Shown in pieces: positions 6,187 to 14,338 of a stretch of DNA of 38,178 bases. The DNA comes from Bacteroidaceae bacterium (GTDB lineage Bacteria > Bacteroidota > Bacteroidia > Bacteroidales > Bacteroidaceae). Where the stretch lies: NCBI GenBank assembly GCA_017448965.1, contig JAFSKK010000054.1, positions 1 to 38,178 of the forward strand, written 5' to 3'. The notes under the pieces were generated by a model. The model had not been told where the DNA came from, made no database searches, and saw only the letters and a program-made list of their open reading frames with translations. How positions within the stretch are numbered: position 1 is the first letter of the stretch; each line of letters begins with the position of its first letter. A program made the position numbers and the translations under genes.

Positions 6187-8691
6187 ATGAAAAAATTTTA
6201 CGCAATGTTGGCCATGGCGGTGGTTCCATTGATGGCTTCTGCGCAGTTTGGAGTGGTTGCTCCGCTGCATGTCAACGGAAACCAGTTGAACGACCAGAAC
6301 GGCAACAAGGTGGTGCTCCATGGTGTGATGGACACCCCCAGTCCTTATTTCAATCACAATCGTTGGGGATACACGTGTACGGATAATAATGTAAGCGCGT
6401 GCATCAACTATTATGACAAGGTGTTTGGCGCTTTGCAGAATCCTGCCAAGGGCACGTACTGCAACATTTTCCGCCTGCACTTGGAGCCGGGTTGGACGAA
6501 TGACCCTTCGAAGCAGTCGACGGGCAGCGAGACGGGAGAGGCAAACATTTCTCGTTTCAGCGCAGCGCGTCTGCAGAAATATCTTGATATGCTCTACTGG
6601 CCTATCGCTCAGAAAGCCGTTAATCATGGCATGTATGTGGTGATGCGCCCTCCAGGCGTGTGTCCGAAGGAGTTGCAGGTGGGTGACTACTACCAAGAGT
6701 ATCTGAAGACGGTGTGGAACATTGTGTCGAGCAACAGCACCATCAAGCAGAATGCTGGCATCGTGTCGCTGGAGTTGGCCAACGAGCCTGTGCACATCAA
6801 GAACCAATGGGGTTACGACTCTGAGACGGCTATGCGCGACTATTTCCAGCCCATCATCGACATCATCCGACGCAACGGTTTCACGGGCATCATCTGGGTG
6901 CCTGGAACGGGTTACCAGAGCCAGTATCAGAACTATGCCAAGTATCCTGTCAACGACTCGAATTATGGTTATGCCGTGCATGTTTATCCTGAGTGGTATG
7001 GCGCGAGCGACAAGAGTTATAATCACCAGAATTTCATCACCAATTTCAAGAATCAGGTGCCTGTGGTGACCAGCAAGCCTATCCTCGTGAGCGAGATTGA
7101 CTGGAGCCCTGAGAAGCCTGGAACTGGCAAGTATAATGAGTTCGGTCAATGGGTGGCCAGCAACTATGGAACGTGGGGTACTGCATCGACCAGCAAGTGG
7201 GGTAATGCCTGGAAGGCTGTGATGGATTACTATGGCAACATCTCGATGACGCTGACCAGCATCGATGACTACCTCGATGTGGACGCTTTCTTGAACAACG
7301 GCACCATCAAGGCTGCCTTCGACGAGAACGTGGAGTGCTGCGCAAAGGCTTGCTTCTACTGGTATTATGAATACTCTCAGAAAGATTATGCCCGTAACAC
7401 GACCAATCAGAACAATAACAATAACAATAACCAGAACAATAACACAACTACCACTACCACTTCGGGCGACAAACTGATTCCCTCTTGGGGCGATGGCAGC
7501 AACTTTATCCCCGAAGGATGGACGACGGTGGATAATGGCTCGGAGATGCAGGCTGGAAGCGCCAGCCGTGGACCTCGTGTGATGCGCTTTGCTGATGGTG
7601 GTGAGATGACTTCGGCTTTCTATGCCCGTGAAATCAGCCCTGATCGCGCTGGCTACATCGAATATGGCGGCAAGAGTGGTCACAACCTCTCGTTGGTCTA
7701 TGGCGAGTATCTGCTTCAATGCAACATCGCGGCTTGGAAGGGTAGCCCCTACGTGAAGTGCGAGGTGTTTGACCCAGAAGGTGGCGTGCTTGCTTCTCGC
7801 ATCGTGAAGGCCAGCTGTAATGTGAATGGCAACAATTCTTCTAAAATTCAAGGCTCTGCCGTGTTGGCCATGAGTTTCTACTCCATGATTAAGGGTAACT
7901 ACCGTGTGCGCTTCACACCTGTGGCTGACGAGAACGGTAATGGCGGCAATTGGGTGGAAGCCCTCATCGGCAACGTCTCCCTCCAGTATCGTGGCAATCC
8001 TTTGGCCTTCAAGAAAGCGAACGAGGTTCCTGCTGGCTGGAAGCTGGTTGATGCCGACCAGGTGAAGCCTACAGGCGATGCAGGCAGCGGTCCCCGCGTG
8101 TTTGTCTTCAATGGCGGTGGTGAGATTCCAACAGGTCTCTACATCCGTCAGAGCGATGCCTCAAAAGCTGGCTATGCCGAGTTTGGCAGTACTGACGGCT
8201 ATGGCATGACCTTGAAGGCTGGTCAGTACAGCCTGAGCTACAACGCTGTGGCATGGGCAGGCACACCCTACGTGAAGTGTGAGGTGTTTGACCAGTCGAA
8301 CAATTGTCTCGGAAGTCAAATTATCCGTTGCAGCAAGAGTGTTGACAAGAATCTCAATGCATCGACTTATGGAAGTGCCTATGGTGTGGTGAACTTCTAT
8401 GCGCCCCGCACGGGCAACTATCGTTTCCGTTGGACACCTTGTGCTGACCAATGGGGTGGCAGCGGCACATGGGTTGAAGTGGTGTTTGGCCACATCAAGA
8501 TTTCGAAGGGGTCGGCCAATGCCAATGCCCGCGAACGGATGATAGACCTTGATGAGCAGACAACTGCCATCGAAGAGGTTTCGGCAGCCGCCAAGGAAGA
8601 TGACAGTTGGTACAACCTCAATGGTCAGAAGGTGAACGCTCCAACCAGAGGTTTGTATATCCACAAAGGCAAGAAAGTATATGTGAAGTAG
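6187..8691 (+). CDS. Secreted GH5 endo-glucanase with tandem repeat modules and T9SS-like tail
   Basis: An 834-residue precursor. Start ATG 6187 gives a clean signal peptide (MKKFYAMLAMAVVPLMASAQ); the frame is open further upstream but without a signal. The GH5 domain covers about 25-400: LANEPVH places the acid/base Glu at 200, HVYPEW gives His265/Tyr267, and LVSEIDWS places the nucleophile Glu at 303. An Asn/Thr-rich linker (about 404-430) follows. Two homologous modules of about 150 residues come next, both with GPRV, (Y)VKCEVFD, GNYR and GxWVE motifs; they look like β-sandwich carbohydrate-binding modules, but I cannot name the family. The end (YNLNGQKVNAPTRGLYIHKG then basic residues) is the short Prevotella form of a T9SS sorting tail, so surface or extracellular export is likely. 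The expected substrate is a β-glucan such as cellulose; exact specificity is open. Confidence 0.88.
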   Translation: MKKFYAMLAMAVVPLMASAQFGVVAPLHVNGNQLNDQNGNKVVLHGVMDTPSPYFNHNRWGYTCTDNNVSACINYYDKVFGALQNPAKGTYCNIFRLHLEPGWTNDPSKQSTGSETGEANISRFSAARLQKYLDMLYWPIAQKAVNHGMYVVMRPPGVCPKELQVGDYYQEYLKTVWNIVSSNSTIKQNAGIVSLELANEPVHIKNQWGYDSETAMRDYFQPIIDIIRRNGFTGIIWVPGTGYQSQYQNYAKYPVNDSNYGYAVHVYPEWYGASDKSYNHQNFITNFKNQVPVVTSKPILVSEIDWSPEKPGTGKYNEFGQWVASNYGTWGTASTSKWGNAWKAVMDYYGNISMTLTSIDDYLDVDAFLNNGTIKAAFDENVECCAKACFYWYYEYSQKDYARNTTNQNNNNNNNQNNNTTTTTTSGDKLIPSWGDGSNFIPEGWTTVDNGSEMQAGSASRGPRVMRFADGGEMTSAFYAREISPDRAGYIEYGGKSGHNLSLVYGEYLLQCNIAAWKGSPYVKCEVFDPEGGVLASRIVKASCNVNGNNSSKIQGSAVLAMSFYSMIKGNYRVRFTPVADENGNGGNWVEALIGNVSLQYRGNPLAFKKANEVPAGWKLVDADQVKPTGDAGSGPRVFVFNGGGEIPTGLYIRQSDASKAGYAEFGSTDGYGMTLKAGQYSLSYNAVAWAGTPYVKCEVFDQSNNCLGSQIIRCSKSVDKNLNASTYGSAYGVVNFYAPRTGNYRFRWTPCADQWGGSGTWVEVVFGHIKISKGSANANARERMIDLDEQTTAIEEVSAAAKEDDSWYNLNGQKVNAPTRGLYIHKGKKVYVK

Positions 8692-8865
8692 CATTCAGCT
8701 GCTGACAAAATTCCGACGTTGCACCCATCACATTTGCCACCGCTCCAGGTGTCGCAAGTGTGGTGGGTGTGAGTCGTTTAGGCTTTGTTGCGAGAGGAAT
8801 ATCTCGGCATGAAGTCCTTGAAACGTTAAACTAAGTTTAATTGTGTTTTAAGGAGTGTGAAATAT

Positions 8866-8896
8866 TTTGTCGGATGGGATTGTTTTTCTACTTTTG
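8866..8896 (+). promoter_or_regulatory. Promoter of the DUF4369 lipoprotein gene
   Basis: TTTG 8866-8869, 19-bp spacer, TACTTTTG 8889-8896: a textbook Bacteroidetes promoter. The transcript would start near 8903, which fixes the gene start at ATG 8932 and excludes the upstream in-frame start at 8857. Confidence 0.8.
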
Positions 8897-8931
8897 TGCC
8901 GATTTTGATAAACGAAGACGAAATCAGAGAG

Positions 8932-9633
8932 ATGAAAAGGTTTTTCCATGTAGTGGCTGGTGCTGCGTTGATGGCGGTGATGCTGGTGGCTTGCTCGACA
9001 AGTTACAACATTACGGGCACATCGATGCAGTCGTTCTATGATGGCGACATGGTGTACTTGCGTCCGCTGGGTGGCGACGACACGAAGGCGGTAGATTCGT
9101 GCAAGATTCTGCATGGCAAGTTCACGATGAGCGGCGCGGTGGATTCAGTGATGTGTGTGAGGATGTTCTTTGGAAGGAGCGGTGACAATATCCCCATCAT
9201 TCTGGAGGAGGGAAACATTAAGGTGATTGACCTGAACAATGCGATGAAGGTGGAGGGAACTCCGCTGAACGACAAGTTCTATGCGTTCATGACGGAGCGT
9301 GACTCGCTGATGTTCCTCTTGCAGGAGTTGCCGAGGAAGGAGAGCGCGATGATTCTCGACGGGTATGACCATGATGAGATTCTGCGTGAACTGGGTGAAG
9401 AGGAAGGCGCCTTGCGTCAGGCTATCGACAAGTTGGAAACGGACTTCGTGACTGCCAACTATGAAAACGTGCTGGGCATCACTTATTTCTTGGTACTCTG
9501 CGATAATGCCTACAATCAGTTTGGCTATCCGACCACTACTCCGCAGATAGACGAGATTTACGGCCGTGCGCCCGAATCGTTCAGAAACAACAAGGATGTG
9601 AAGCAGTACATGACGTTGTGCGAGGGAAAGTGA
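8932..9633 (+). CDS. DUF4369-domain lipoprotein
   Basis: A 233-residue predicted lipoprotein: MKRFFHVVAGAALMAVMLVAC with lipobox LVAC and acylated Cys21. After this comes a β-rich DUF4369 domain (about 25-115), the module usually found in front of thioredoxin-like TlpA domains in Bacteroidetes. Here no thioredoxin domain follows, only a helical segment (about 115-233). It would sit in the periplasm, anchored to a membrane. It is a single gene ending in a strong bidirectional terminator shared with rho. The role is unknown; the link to thiol-redox proteins is only by family association. Confidence 0.8.
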   Translation: MKRFFHVVAGAALMAVMLVACSTSYNITGTSMQSFYDGDMVYLRPLGGDDTKAVDSCKILHGKFTMSGAVDSVMCVRMFFGRSGDNIPIILEEGNIKVIDLNNAMKVEGTPLNDKFYAFMTERDSLMFLLQELPRKESAMILDGYDHDEILRELGEEEGALRQAIDKLETDFVTANYENVLGITYFLVLCDNAYNQFGYPTTTPQIDEIYGRAPESFRNNKDVKQYMTLCEGK

Positions 9634-9642
9634 ACAATTAAT

Positions 9643-9698
9643 GGATAAGCACAAAAAAGACCCAAGCAGATTTGCTTGGGTCTTTTTTGTGCTTATCC
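9643..9698. terminator. Bidirectional terminator with 26-bp arms
   Basis: A perfect inverted repeat: arms 9643-9668 and 9673-9698 with a 4-nt loop (GATT), with A/T runs within the stem so that it can act on both strands. It separates the convergent DUF4369 gene and rho. The rho stop codon (9693-9695) lies inside the right arm. Confidence 0.85.
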
Positions 9699-11663
9699 GT
9701 TCATGCTGATGAGGAATTCTTCGTTGTTCTTTGTGCGTTCTATCTGTTTCATCACAAAGTCCATCGCTTCCATCGAGGTCATGTCGGCAATATGGTTGCG
9801 GAGCACCCACATGCGGTTGAGCGTCGTCTGGTCTTGCAGCAGGTCGTCGCGACGAGTGGATGATGCCGTGAGGTTGACTGCTGGGAAGATGCGCTTGTTC
9901 GACAGGTTGCGGTCGAGTTGCAATTCCATGTTGCCTGTTCCCTTGAATTCCTCGAAGATGACTTCATCCATCTTGGACCCCGTGTCGATGAGGGCTGTGG
10001 CGATGATGGTGAGCGAACCACCATTCTCGATGTTGCGGGCAGCACCAAAGAAGCGCTTGGGCTTGTGGAGTGCGTTGGCATCCACACCACCGGAGAGCAC
10101 CTTGCCTGATGCTGGAGAAACGGTGTTGTAGGCACGTGCCAGACGGGTGATGGAGTCGAGGAAGATGACCACGTCGTGGCCACATTCCACCATGCGCTTG
10201 GCTTTCTCCAGCACGATGCCGGCAATCTTCACGTGGTTCTCGGCAGGTGCGTCGAACGTGGAGGCAATCACCTCGGCATTCACCGTGCGGGCCATGTCGG
10301 TCACTTCTTCAGGTCGCTCGTCGATGAGCAGCATCATCAGATATGCCTCTGGATGGTTGGCCGCAATGGAGTTGGCGATGTCCTTCATCAGCATGGTCTT
10401 ACCTGTCTTTGGCTGAGCCACGATGAGGGCACGCTGTCCCTTTCCGATGGGCGAGAAGAGGTCAACCACGCGTGAGGACTTGCTGTCATCGAAGCCCTTG
10501 CAGAGTTTGAACTTCTCGTCGGGGAAGAGTGGGGTGAGGAACTCGAAGCCCACGCGGTCGCGCACACGTGCTGGTTCGCAGCCGTTGATCTTCTCCACGC
10601 TTGCCAATGGGAAGAAACGTTCGCCTTCTCTTGGAGGACGCACGAAGCCATCCACCACATCGCCAGTCTTGAGGCCGTAGTGCTTGATTTGCTGCAGGCT
10701 CACAAACACGTCGTCGGGCGATGGCAGGTAGTTGTAGTCGCTGCTGCGCAGAAAACCGTAGTTGTCCACCGTTTCGAGCACACCGCTCACGCGGATGATG
10801 TTGTCAAACTCGTAAGGTCTTTCCTTGACAGGCTTTTCTTTCTTGACGGGTTGTGGGGCGGCTGCATAGTCGTCGTATTGTGGTGCTGCAGGCACTCTGT
10901 TCATTCTGCTGGGTTCTTCAACAAACTGGGTGAATGCGGCAAGAGGCTGGTAGTAGTCGCTCTCCTTCGGAATATCTTGCAGAATGATGAAGTCGGAGGT
11001 GCTGTTGGGTGTAGGAGCAACGGATTCTGCTGTGGAGAAGATGGTCTTGGCATGGGAGTCAGAAGGTACGTAGGTCTCTTCTGGCACATTGATTTCGTTC
11101 TTCTCTTCTGCTACAGGTGCTTCTGTTTCAGCGACGGGTGCCTCTTCTTCCTTCACCTTTGGCTTTCTTCCACGCTTCTTGGGCTCGGCAGTTTCGGTCT
11201 CGTTGGCTGCAGGATTTTCGGCTGCAGGTTCGTTGCTCTCAGCCTCCTTCTCTTCCTTCACCTTTGGTTTTCTTCCGCGCTTCTTGGGTTCTGCTGCCTC
11301 TTCTTCCTTGACTGCAACAGGGGCAGCCTCTGGCTCCTCAGCTGTGAGCATGGCTTTCTCCTCATCGGACAAGTCGGCAAAAAGCGACTCATCCTTTGTG
11401 ATCTTCATGTTCTTGTCCACCTTCTTGGCCTTGGTGTTGTTGGCCGTGTACACGCGATCGACATTCTTGATGCTGACGCGTGAACGCTTGCGTGGAGTCT
11501 TTTCGGCCGCAGCGCTGGAGGCAAAGTTGGTGGCCTGCTCGTCGATGATGGTCAGTCGGAGTGTGATGTCATCCATCTTATCGGCATTCTTGATGCCCAT
11601 CTCGGCTGCAATGTTGAGAAGTTCCTCCTTCTCCTTGCGGTTGAGTTCTTCTAAGTTATACAT
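9693..11663 (-). CDS. rho: Transcription termination factor Rho with disordered, AT-hook-bearing insert
   Basis: A 656-residue RNA-dependent hexameric ATPase that ends transcription. Residues 1-45 resemble the Rho N-terminal helical domain ([20 protein letters not shown]). Then comes a charged, low-complexity insert of about 230 residues rich in E, K, A and P. It contains two copies of [10 protein letters not shown] (126-135 and 161-170), an AT-hook-like basic motif. The RNA-binding domain follows ([21 protein letters not shown]), then the ATPase core with Walker A QPKTGKT (Lys422), Walker B VVIFLDS and the RxxEE…([10 protein letters not shown]) segment. E. coli Rho is about 420 residues; the excess is the insert. 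Large disordered Rho inserts are known in Bacteroides, where one has been reported to drive condensate formation. It is transcribed from its own promoter with a structured leader. Confidence 0.95.
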   Translation of the reverse strand: MYNLEELNRKEKEELLNIAAEMGIKNADKMDDITLRLTIIDEQATNFASSAAAEKTPRKRSRVSIKNVDRVYTANNTKAKKVDKNMKITKDESLFADLSDEEKAMLTAEEPEAAPVAVKEEEAAEPKKRGRKPKVKEEKEAESNEPAAENPAANETETAEPKKRGRKPKVKEEEAPVAETEAPVAEEKNEINVPEETYVPSDSHAKTIFSTAESVAPTPNSTSDFIILQDIPKESDYYQPLAAFTQFVEEPSRMNRVPAAPQYDDYAAAPQPVKKEKPVKERPYEFDNIIRVSGVLETVDNYGFLRSSDYNYLPSPDDVFVSLQQIKHYGLKTGDVVDGFVRPPREGERFFPLASVEKINGCEPARVRDRVGFEFLTPLFPDEKFKLCKGFDDSKSSRVVDLFSPIGKGQRALIVAQPKTGKTMLMKDIANSIAANHPEAYLMMLLIDERPEEVTDMARTVNAEVIASTFDAPAENHVKIAGIVLEKAKRMVECGHDVVIFLDSITRLARAYNTVSPASGKVLSGGVDANALHKPKRFFGAARNIENGGSLTIIATALIDTGSKMDEVIFEEFKGTGNMELQLDRNLSNKRIFPAVNLTASSTRRDDLLQDQTTLNRMWVLRNHIADMTSMEAMDFVMKQIERTKNNEEFLISMNG

Positions 11664-11768
11664 ATATGGGTAATTTGAAATAATGGAATCTTTCCTGCCG
11701 ATGGCACATGGAAAGTTTCTGTTCCGTAAAAATTTCTGTTTAGAATAATAATTGTGAGATTGATTTTC

Positions 11769-11806
11769 GGGACAACTCTTATAATATATAATATGTGGGT
11801 TGTCCC
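11769..11806 (-). promoter_or_regulatory. Hairpin in the rho 5' leader
   Basis: GGGACAAC near 11769 pairs with GTTGTCCC ending near 11806 around a very AT-rich loop that is itself nearly symmetric (TTATAATATATAATAT). It falls in the approximately 150-nt leader between the rho promoter and the ATG. Rho is autoregulated in several bacteria through its leader, so a control role is plausible but inferred. Confidence 0.5.
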
Positions 11807-11817
11807 AAAAGACGATG

Positions 11818-11848
11818 CAAAAGTAGCGATTATTTTATAAACTGCAAA
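11818..11848 (-). promoter_or_regulatory. rho promoter
   Basis: On the minus strand: TTTG (11848-11845), 19-bp spacer, TACTTTTG (11825-11818). It starts about 10 bp beyond the A-run of the engB terminator, so rho is transcribed independently of the operon upstream. The predicted leader is about 150 nt. Confidence 0.8.
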
Positions 11849-11857
11849 CACTTTCAC

Positions 11858-11898
11858 AAAAAAAATGCTCCAAATGTTTCATTGGAGCATTTTTTTTA
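11858..11898 (-). terminator. Intrinsic terminator after engB
   Basis: The stem AATGCTCCAAATG / CATTGGAGCATT is flanked by A8 on one side and T8 on the other. On the minus strand it gives a hairpin followed by U8. The engB stop codon (11896-11898) is at its edge. It may also work in the opposite direction. Confidence 0.85.
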
Positions 11899-12492
11899 TG
11901 CGTTTTTGTTAATATCTTCGATGTAGGAAAGGAGTTCCTCGCGTCCCATCTTGCTGGTGGCGGAGGTGATGAAGTAGGGCGGAAGTTCCTCCCATTCTTC
12001 ACGGAGCGTGTCCATATACTTTTCGACAGCGGGTTTCACCTTGCTGGCTGCCAGTTTGTCGGCTTTGGTGAAGACGATGGCGAACGGAACGCCATGACTG
12101 CCGAGGAAATGGAGGAATGCCAAGTCCACCTTCTGGGGGGCGTGGCGGATGTCGATGAGCACAAAGAGACAGGTGAGTTGTTCCCGTTCCAGCACATAGC
12201 CGCTAATCATGGCTTTCAGTTTCTCCATCTCTTTCTTACCGCGTTGTGCATAGCCATAGCCAGGCAGGTCGACCAGATACCATTGCTCGTTGATGAGAAA
12301 GTGGTTGATGCACATGGTCTTGCCAGGGGTGGCGGAGGTGAGGGCGAGTTTCCGTCGTTCGGTCAGGGCGTTGATAAGGGAAGACTTGCCCACGTTGCTT
12401 CGGCCGATGAAGGCGTATTCGTGGCGGTTATCCTTCGGACATTGCTCGTGGCGAGGATGAGAACCGATGTAGGTGGCTGAGGTTATTTTCAT
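11896..12492 (-). CDS. engB: Ribosome biogenesis GTPase EngB/YihA (YsxC)
   Basis: A 198-residue TRAFAC-class GTPase needed for assembly of the large ribosomal subunit. G1 is GRSNVGKSS, the conserved T of G2 follows in TSATPGKT, G3 is DLPGYGYA, G4 is TKAD and G5 is SATSKMG. Length and motif order are standard for the family, so the call is firm. It is the last gene of a minus-strand run (ATPase, CbiK-like, ABC-F, engB); 40 bp separate it from the ABC-F gene and a clear terminator follows. Confidence 0.95.
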   Translation of the reverse strand: MKITSATYIGSHPRHEQCPKDNRHEYAFIGRSNVGKSSLINALTERRKLALTSATPGKTMCINHFLINEQWYLVDLPGYGYAQRGKKEMEKLKAMISGYVLEREQLTCLFVLIDIRHAPQKVDLAFLHFLGSHGVPFAIVFTKADKLAASKVKPAVEKYMDTLREEWEELPPYFITSATSKMGREELLSYIEDINKNA

Positions 12493-12532
12493 GTGGAATG
12501 GGAATTATAAGAATTATGGGAATGGATGGGGA

Positions 12533-14305
12533 TTAGGCATATTCGGAGAGTTCGAGCCAGCGCATCTCTTTCTCTTCCAGTTCGTCGGAGAGGATGGGGA
12601 GGCGTTTGCTCAGTCGGGTGATTTCATCCACCGAGGTGGTGCCGCCACAGAGGGCTGCCTCGATTTGTTTCTTCTCGGCTTCGAGTGTGGCGATGTCCTT
12701 TTCCAGTTGGTTGTACTCTTGGCGTTCCTTGAAGGTGAGACGTCGGGCACGGTTCTGATTCCTCCCGTCAGGCTTCTCTTGTTCCTTGCTCCTCGTCCCT
12801 TGCTCCTTGCTCCTTGCCTCTTGCTCCTTATCATTCTGCTCTTTCCAGTCGCGGTATTGGCTGTAACTGCCTGGGAAGTCTTGGATGTCGCCATTGCCAT
12901 GAAAGACCAGCGTGTGGTCAACCACGCGATCCATGAAATAGCGGTCGTGGCTGACAATGATGAGGCATCCACGGAAGTTCTTGAGATAGTCTTCCAGAAT
13001 CTGTAGAGTCACGATGTCGAGGTCGTTGGTCGGCTCGTCGAGAATGAGGAAGTTGGGTGCCTTCATCAGCACGGTACAGAGATAAAGTCTCCGTTTCTCA
13101 CCTCCACTCAGTTTGTAGATGTAACTATATTGTTCTTCGGGCGGAAAGAGGAAATGCTGCAGAAACTGACCTGCCGATAGTTTTTCTCCGTTGCCCATGT
13201 CCACGTATTCAGCGATGTCTCTCACGGCATCAATCACCTTCTGGTCTTCCTTGAAGGACATGCCCTGCTGCGAATAGTAGCCAAAGCGTACTGTCTCGCC
13301 AATGTCGATGCTGCCGCTGTCGTGTGGCTCAAGTCCCAACAGCATCTTCACAAAGGTGGACTTTCCTGTGCCGTTATTGCCGACAATGCCGAGTTTCTCG
13401 TAGCGTGCGAAGTTATAGTTGAAGTCTTTCAGGATGATATGATCGTCAAACGCCTTGTTTACATTGTGAGCCTCAAAGATTTTGTTGCCGATGTAGGTGC
13501 CGCCCATTTCCAGTCGCACGTTGCGTTCCTCAATGCGTTGCTTGGCACGCTTCTCCAGTTCGTAGAAGGATTCAATCCTGTATCGCGCTTTCGAACTGCG
13601 GGCACAAGGGGTGGAACGCATCCATTCCAGTTCTGTTCGGTAGAGATTGTTCGCGCGAGCAATCTCCGCATTCATGTTGTCGATGCGTTCTTGCCGTTTC
13701 TCCAGATAGTAGGAATAGTTCCCCTTGTAGGAGTAGATGCGCGAGTTGTCCATCTCGATGATGCTGGAGCAGATGCGGTCGAGGAAGTAGCGGTCGTGTG
13801 TCACCATCAGGATGGCCATCGTCGAACGGCTCAGCATATTTTCCAACCACTCGATCATTTCGAGGTCGAGGTGATTGGTCGGCTCGTCGAGAATGAGCAG
13901 GTCGGGTTCACCTGCCAACACTCTTGCTAAAGCGATTCTCTTCACTTGCCCGCCACTCAACTGTGACTCGGTTCGTTGTGCTTCCTCTGGAGTGATTTTC
14001 GTTTGTGTGAGGAAACGCTTGTACCGCTGCATGTATTCGTCGTTTTTCCCTTCCAGTTCTTTGGTAGAGATGGTGGGTGTCTGTTCCAGATAGCCCACCT
14101 TGAGGTCGTTACGGAAAATCATCGTTCCTCCGTCGTCGCCTTCCTTACCGGCAATGATGCTGAGCAGGGTGGACTTTCCCGTTCCGTTCTTGGCGATGAG
14201 ACCAATGTGTTCACGCTCATTGATGGTGAACGACACATCTTCGAACAGCACTCGGTGGCCGATGCGTTTGGTCAGTCCTTTGATTTCGAGATAGGGGCTT
14301 GGCAT
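12533..14305 (-). CDS. ABC-F family ATPase (Uup-like)
   Basis: A 590-residue soluble protein with two ABC cassettes and no membrane segments. Cassette 1 has Walker A AKNGTGKST, signature LSGGQ and Walker B LLILDEPTNHLD. Cassette 2 has Walker A GNNGTGKST, signature LSGGEKRR and LILDEPTNDLD. The linker between the cassettes (about residues 200-260, ending in FYELEKRAKQRIEERNVRLEM) is the ABC-F arm. The final 60 residues form a coiled coil as in Uup, which binds branched DNA or ribosomes. Before it lies an odd stretch, KEQEARSKEQGTRSKEQEKP, coded by a simple GGAGCAAGG-type DNA repeat. It probably acts on the ribosome or in DNA-branch metabolism; a resistance role cannot be excluded. Confidence 0.9.
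   Translation of the reverse strand: MPSPYLEIKGLTKRIGHRVLFEDVSFTINEREHIGLIAKNGTGKSTLLSIIAGKEGDDGGTMIFRNDLKVGYLEQTPTISTKELEGKNDEYMQRYKRFLTQTKITPEEAQRTESQLSGGQVKRIALARVLAGEPDLLILDEPTNHLDLEMIEWLENMLSRSTMAILMVTHDRYFLDRICSSIIEMDNSRIYSYKGNYSYYLEKRQERIDNMNAEIARANNLYRTELEWMRSTPCARSSKARYRIESFYELEKRAKQRIEERNVRLEMGGTYIGNKIFEAHNVNKAFDDHIILKDFNYNFARYEKLGIVGNNGTGKSTFVKMLLGLEPHDSGSIDIGETVRFGYYSQQGMSFKEDQKVIDAVRDIAEYVDMGNGEKLSAGQFLQHFLFPPEEQYSYIYKLSGGEKRRLYLCTVLMKAPNFLILDEPTNDLDIVTLQILEDYLKNFRGCLIIVSHDRYFMDRVVDHTLVFHGNGDIQDFPGSYSQYRDWKEQNDKEQEARSKEQGTRSKEQEKPDGRNQNRARRLTFKERQEYNQLEKDIATLEAEKKQIEAALCGGTTSVDEITRLSKRLPILSDELEEKEMRWLELSEYA
12770..12838. repeat. Coding microsatellite (CTTGCTCCT-type) in the ABC-F gene
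   Basis: On the plus strand the segment is made of degenerate TTGCTCC/TTGCTCCTCG units, with copies TTGCTCCT, CTTGCTCC and CTTGCTCCTTG. In the minus-strand gene they encode repeated (R/T)SKEQ(G/E). This looks like an intergenic-type tandem repeat tolerated in the flexible linker before the C-terminal coiled coil. Because the unit is about 7 bp in places, slippage could change the frame. Confidence 0.6.
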
Positions 14306-14338
14306 GAACGGATTTGTATTTAGGGAATGAAACGGGTG

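Noticed and set aside
6175-7851. 558-codon open frame on the minus strand opposite the GH5 gene
   Set aside because: Lies antisense to a gene with clear catalytic motifs. The translation has no family features, and long antisense frames arise from codon bias.
8857-8931. N-terminal extension of the DUF4369 lipoprotein
   Set aside because: The promoter -7 box (8889-8896) lies within it, and the lipoprotein signal starts at 8932.
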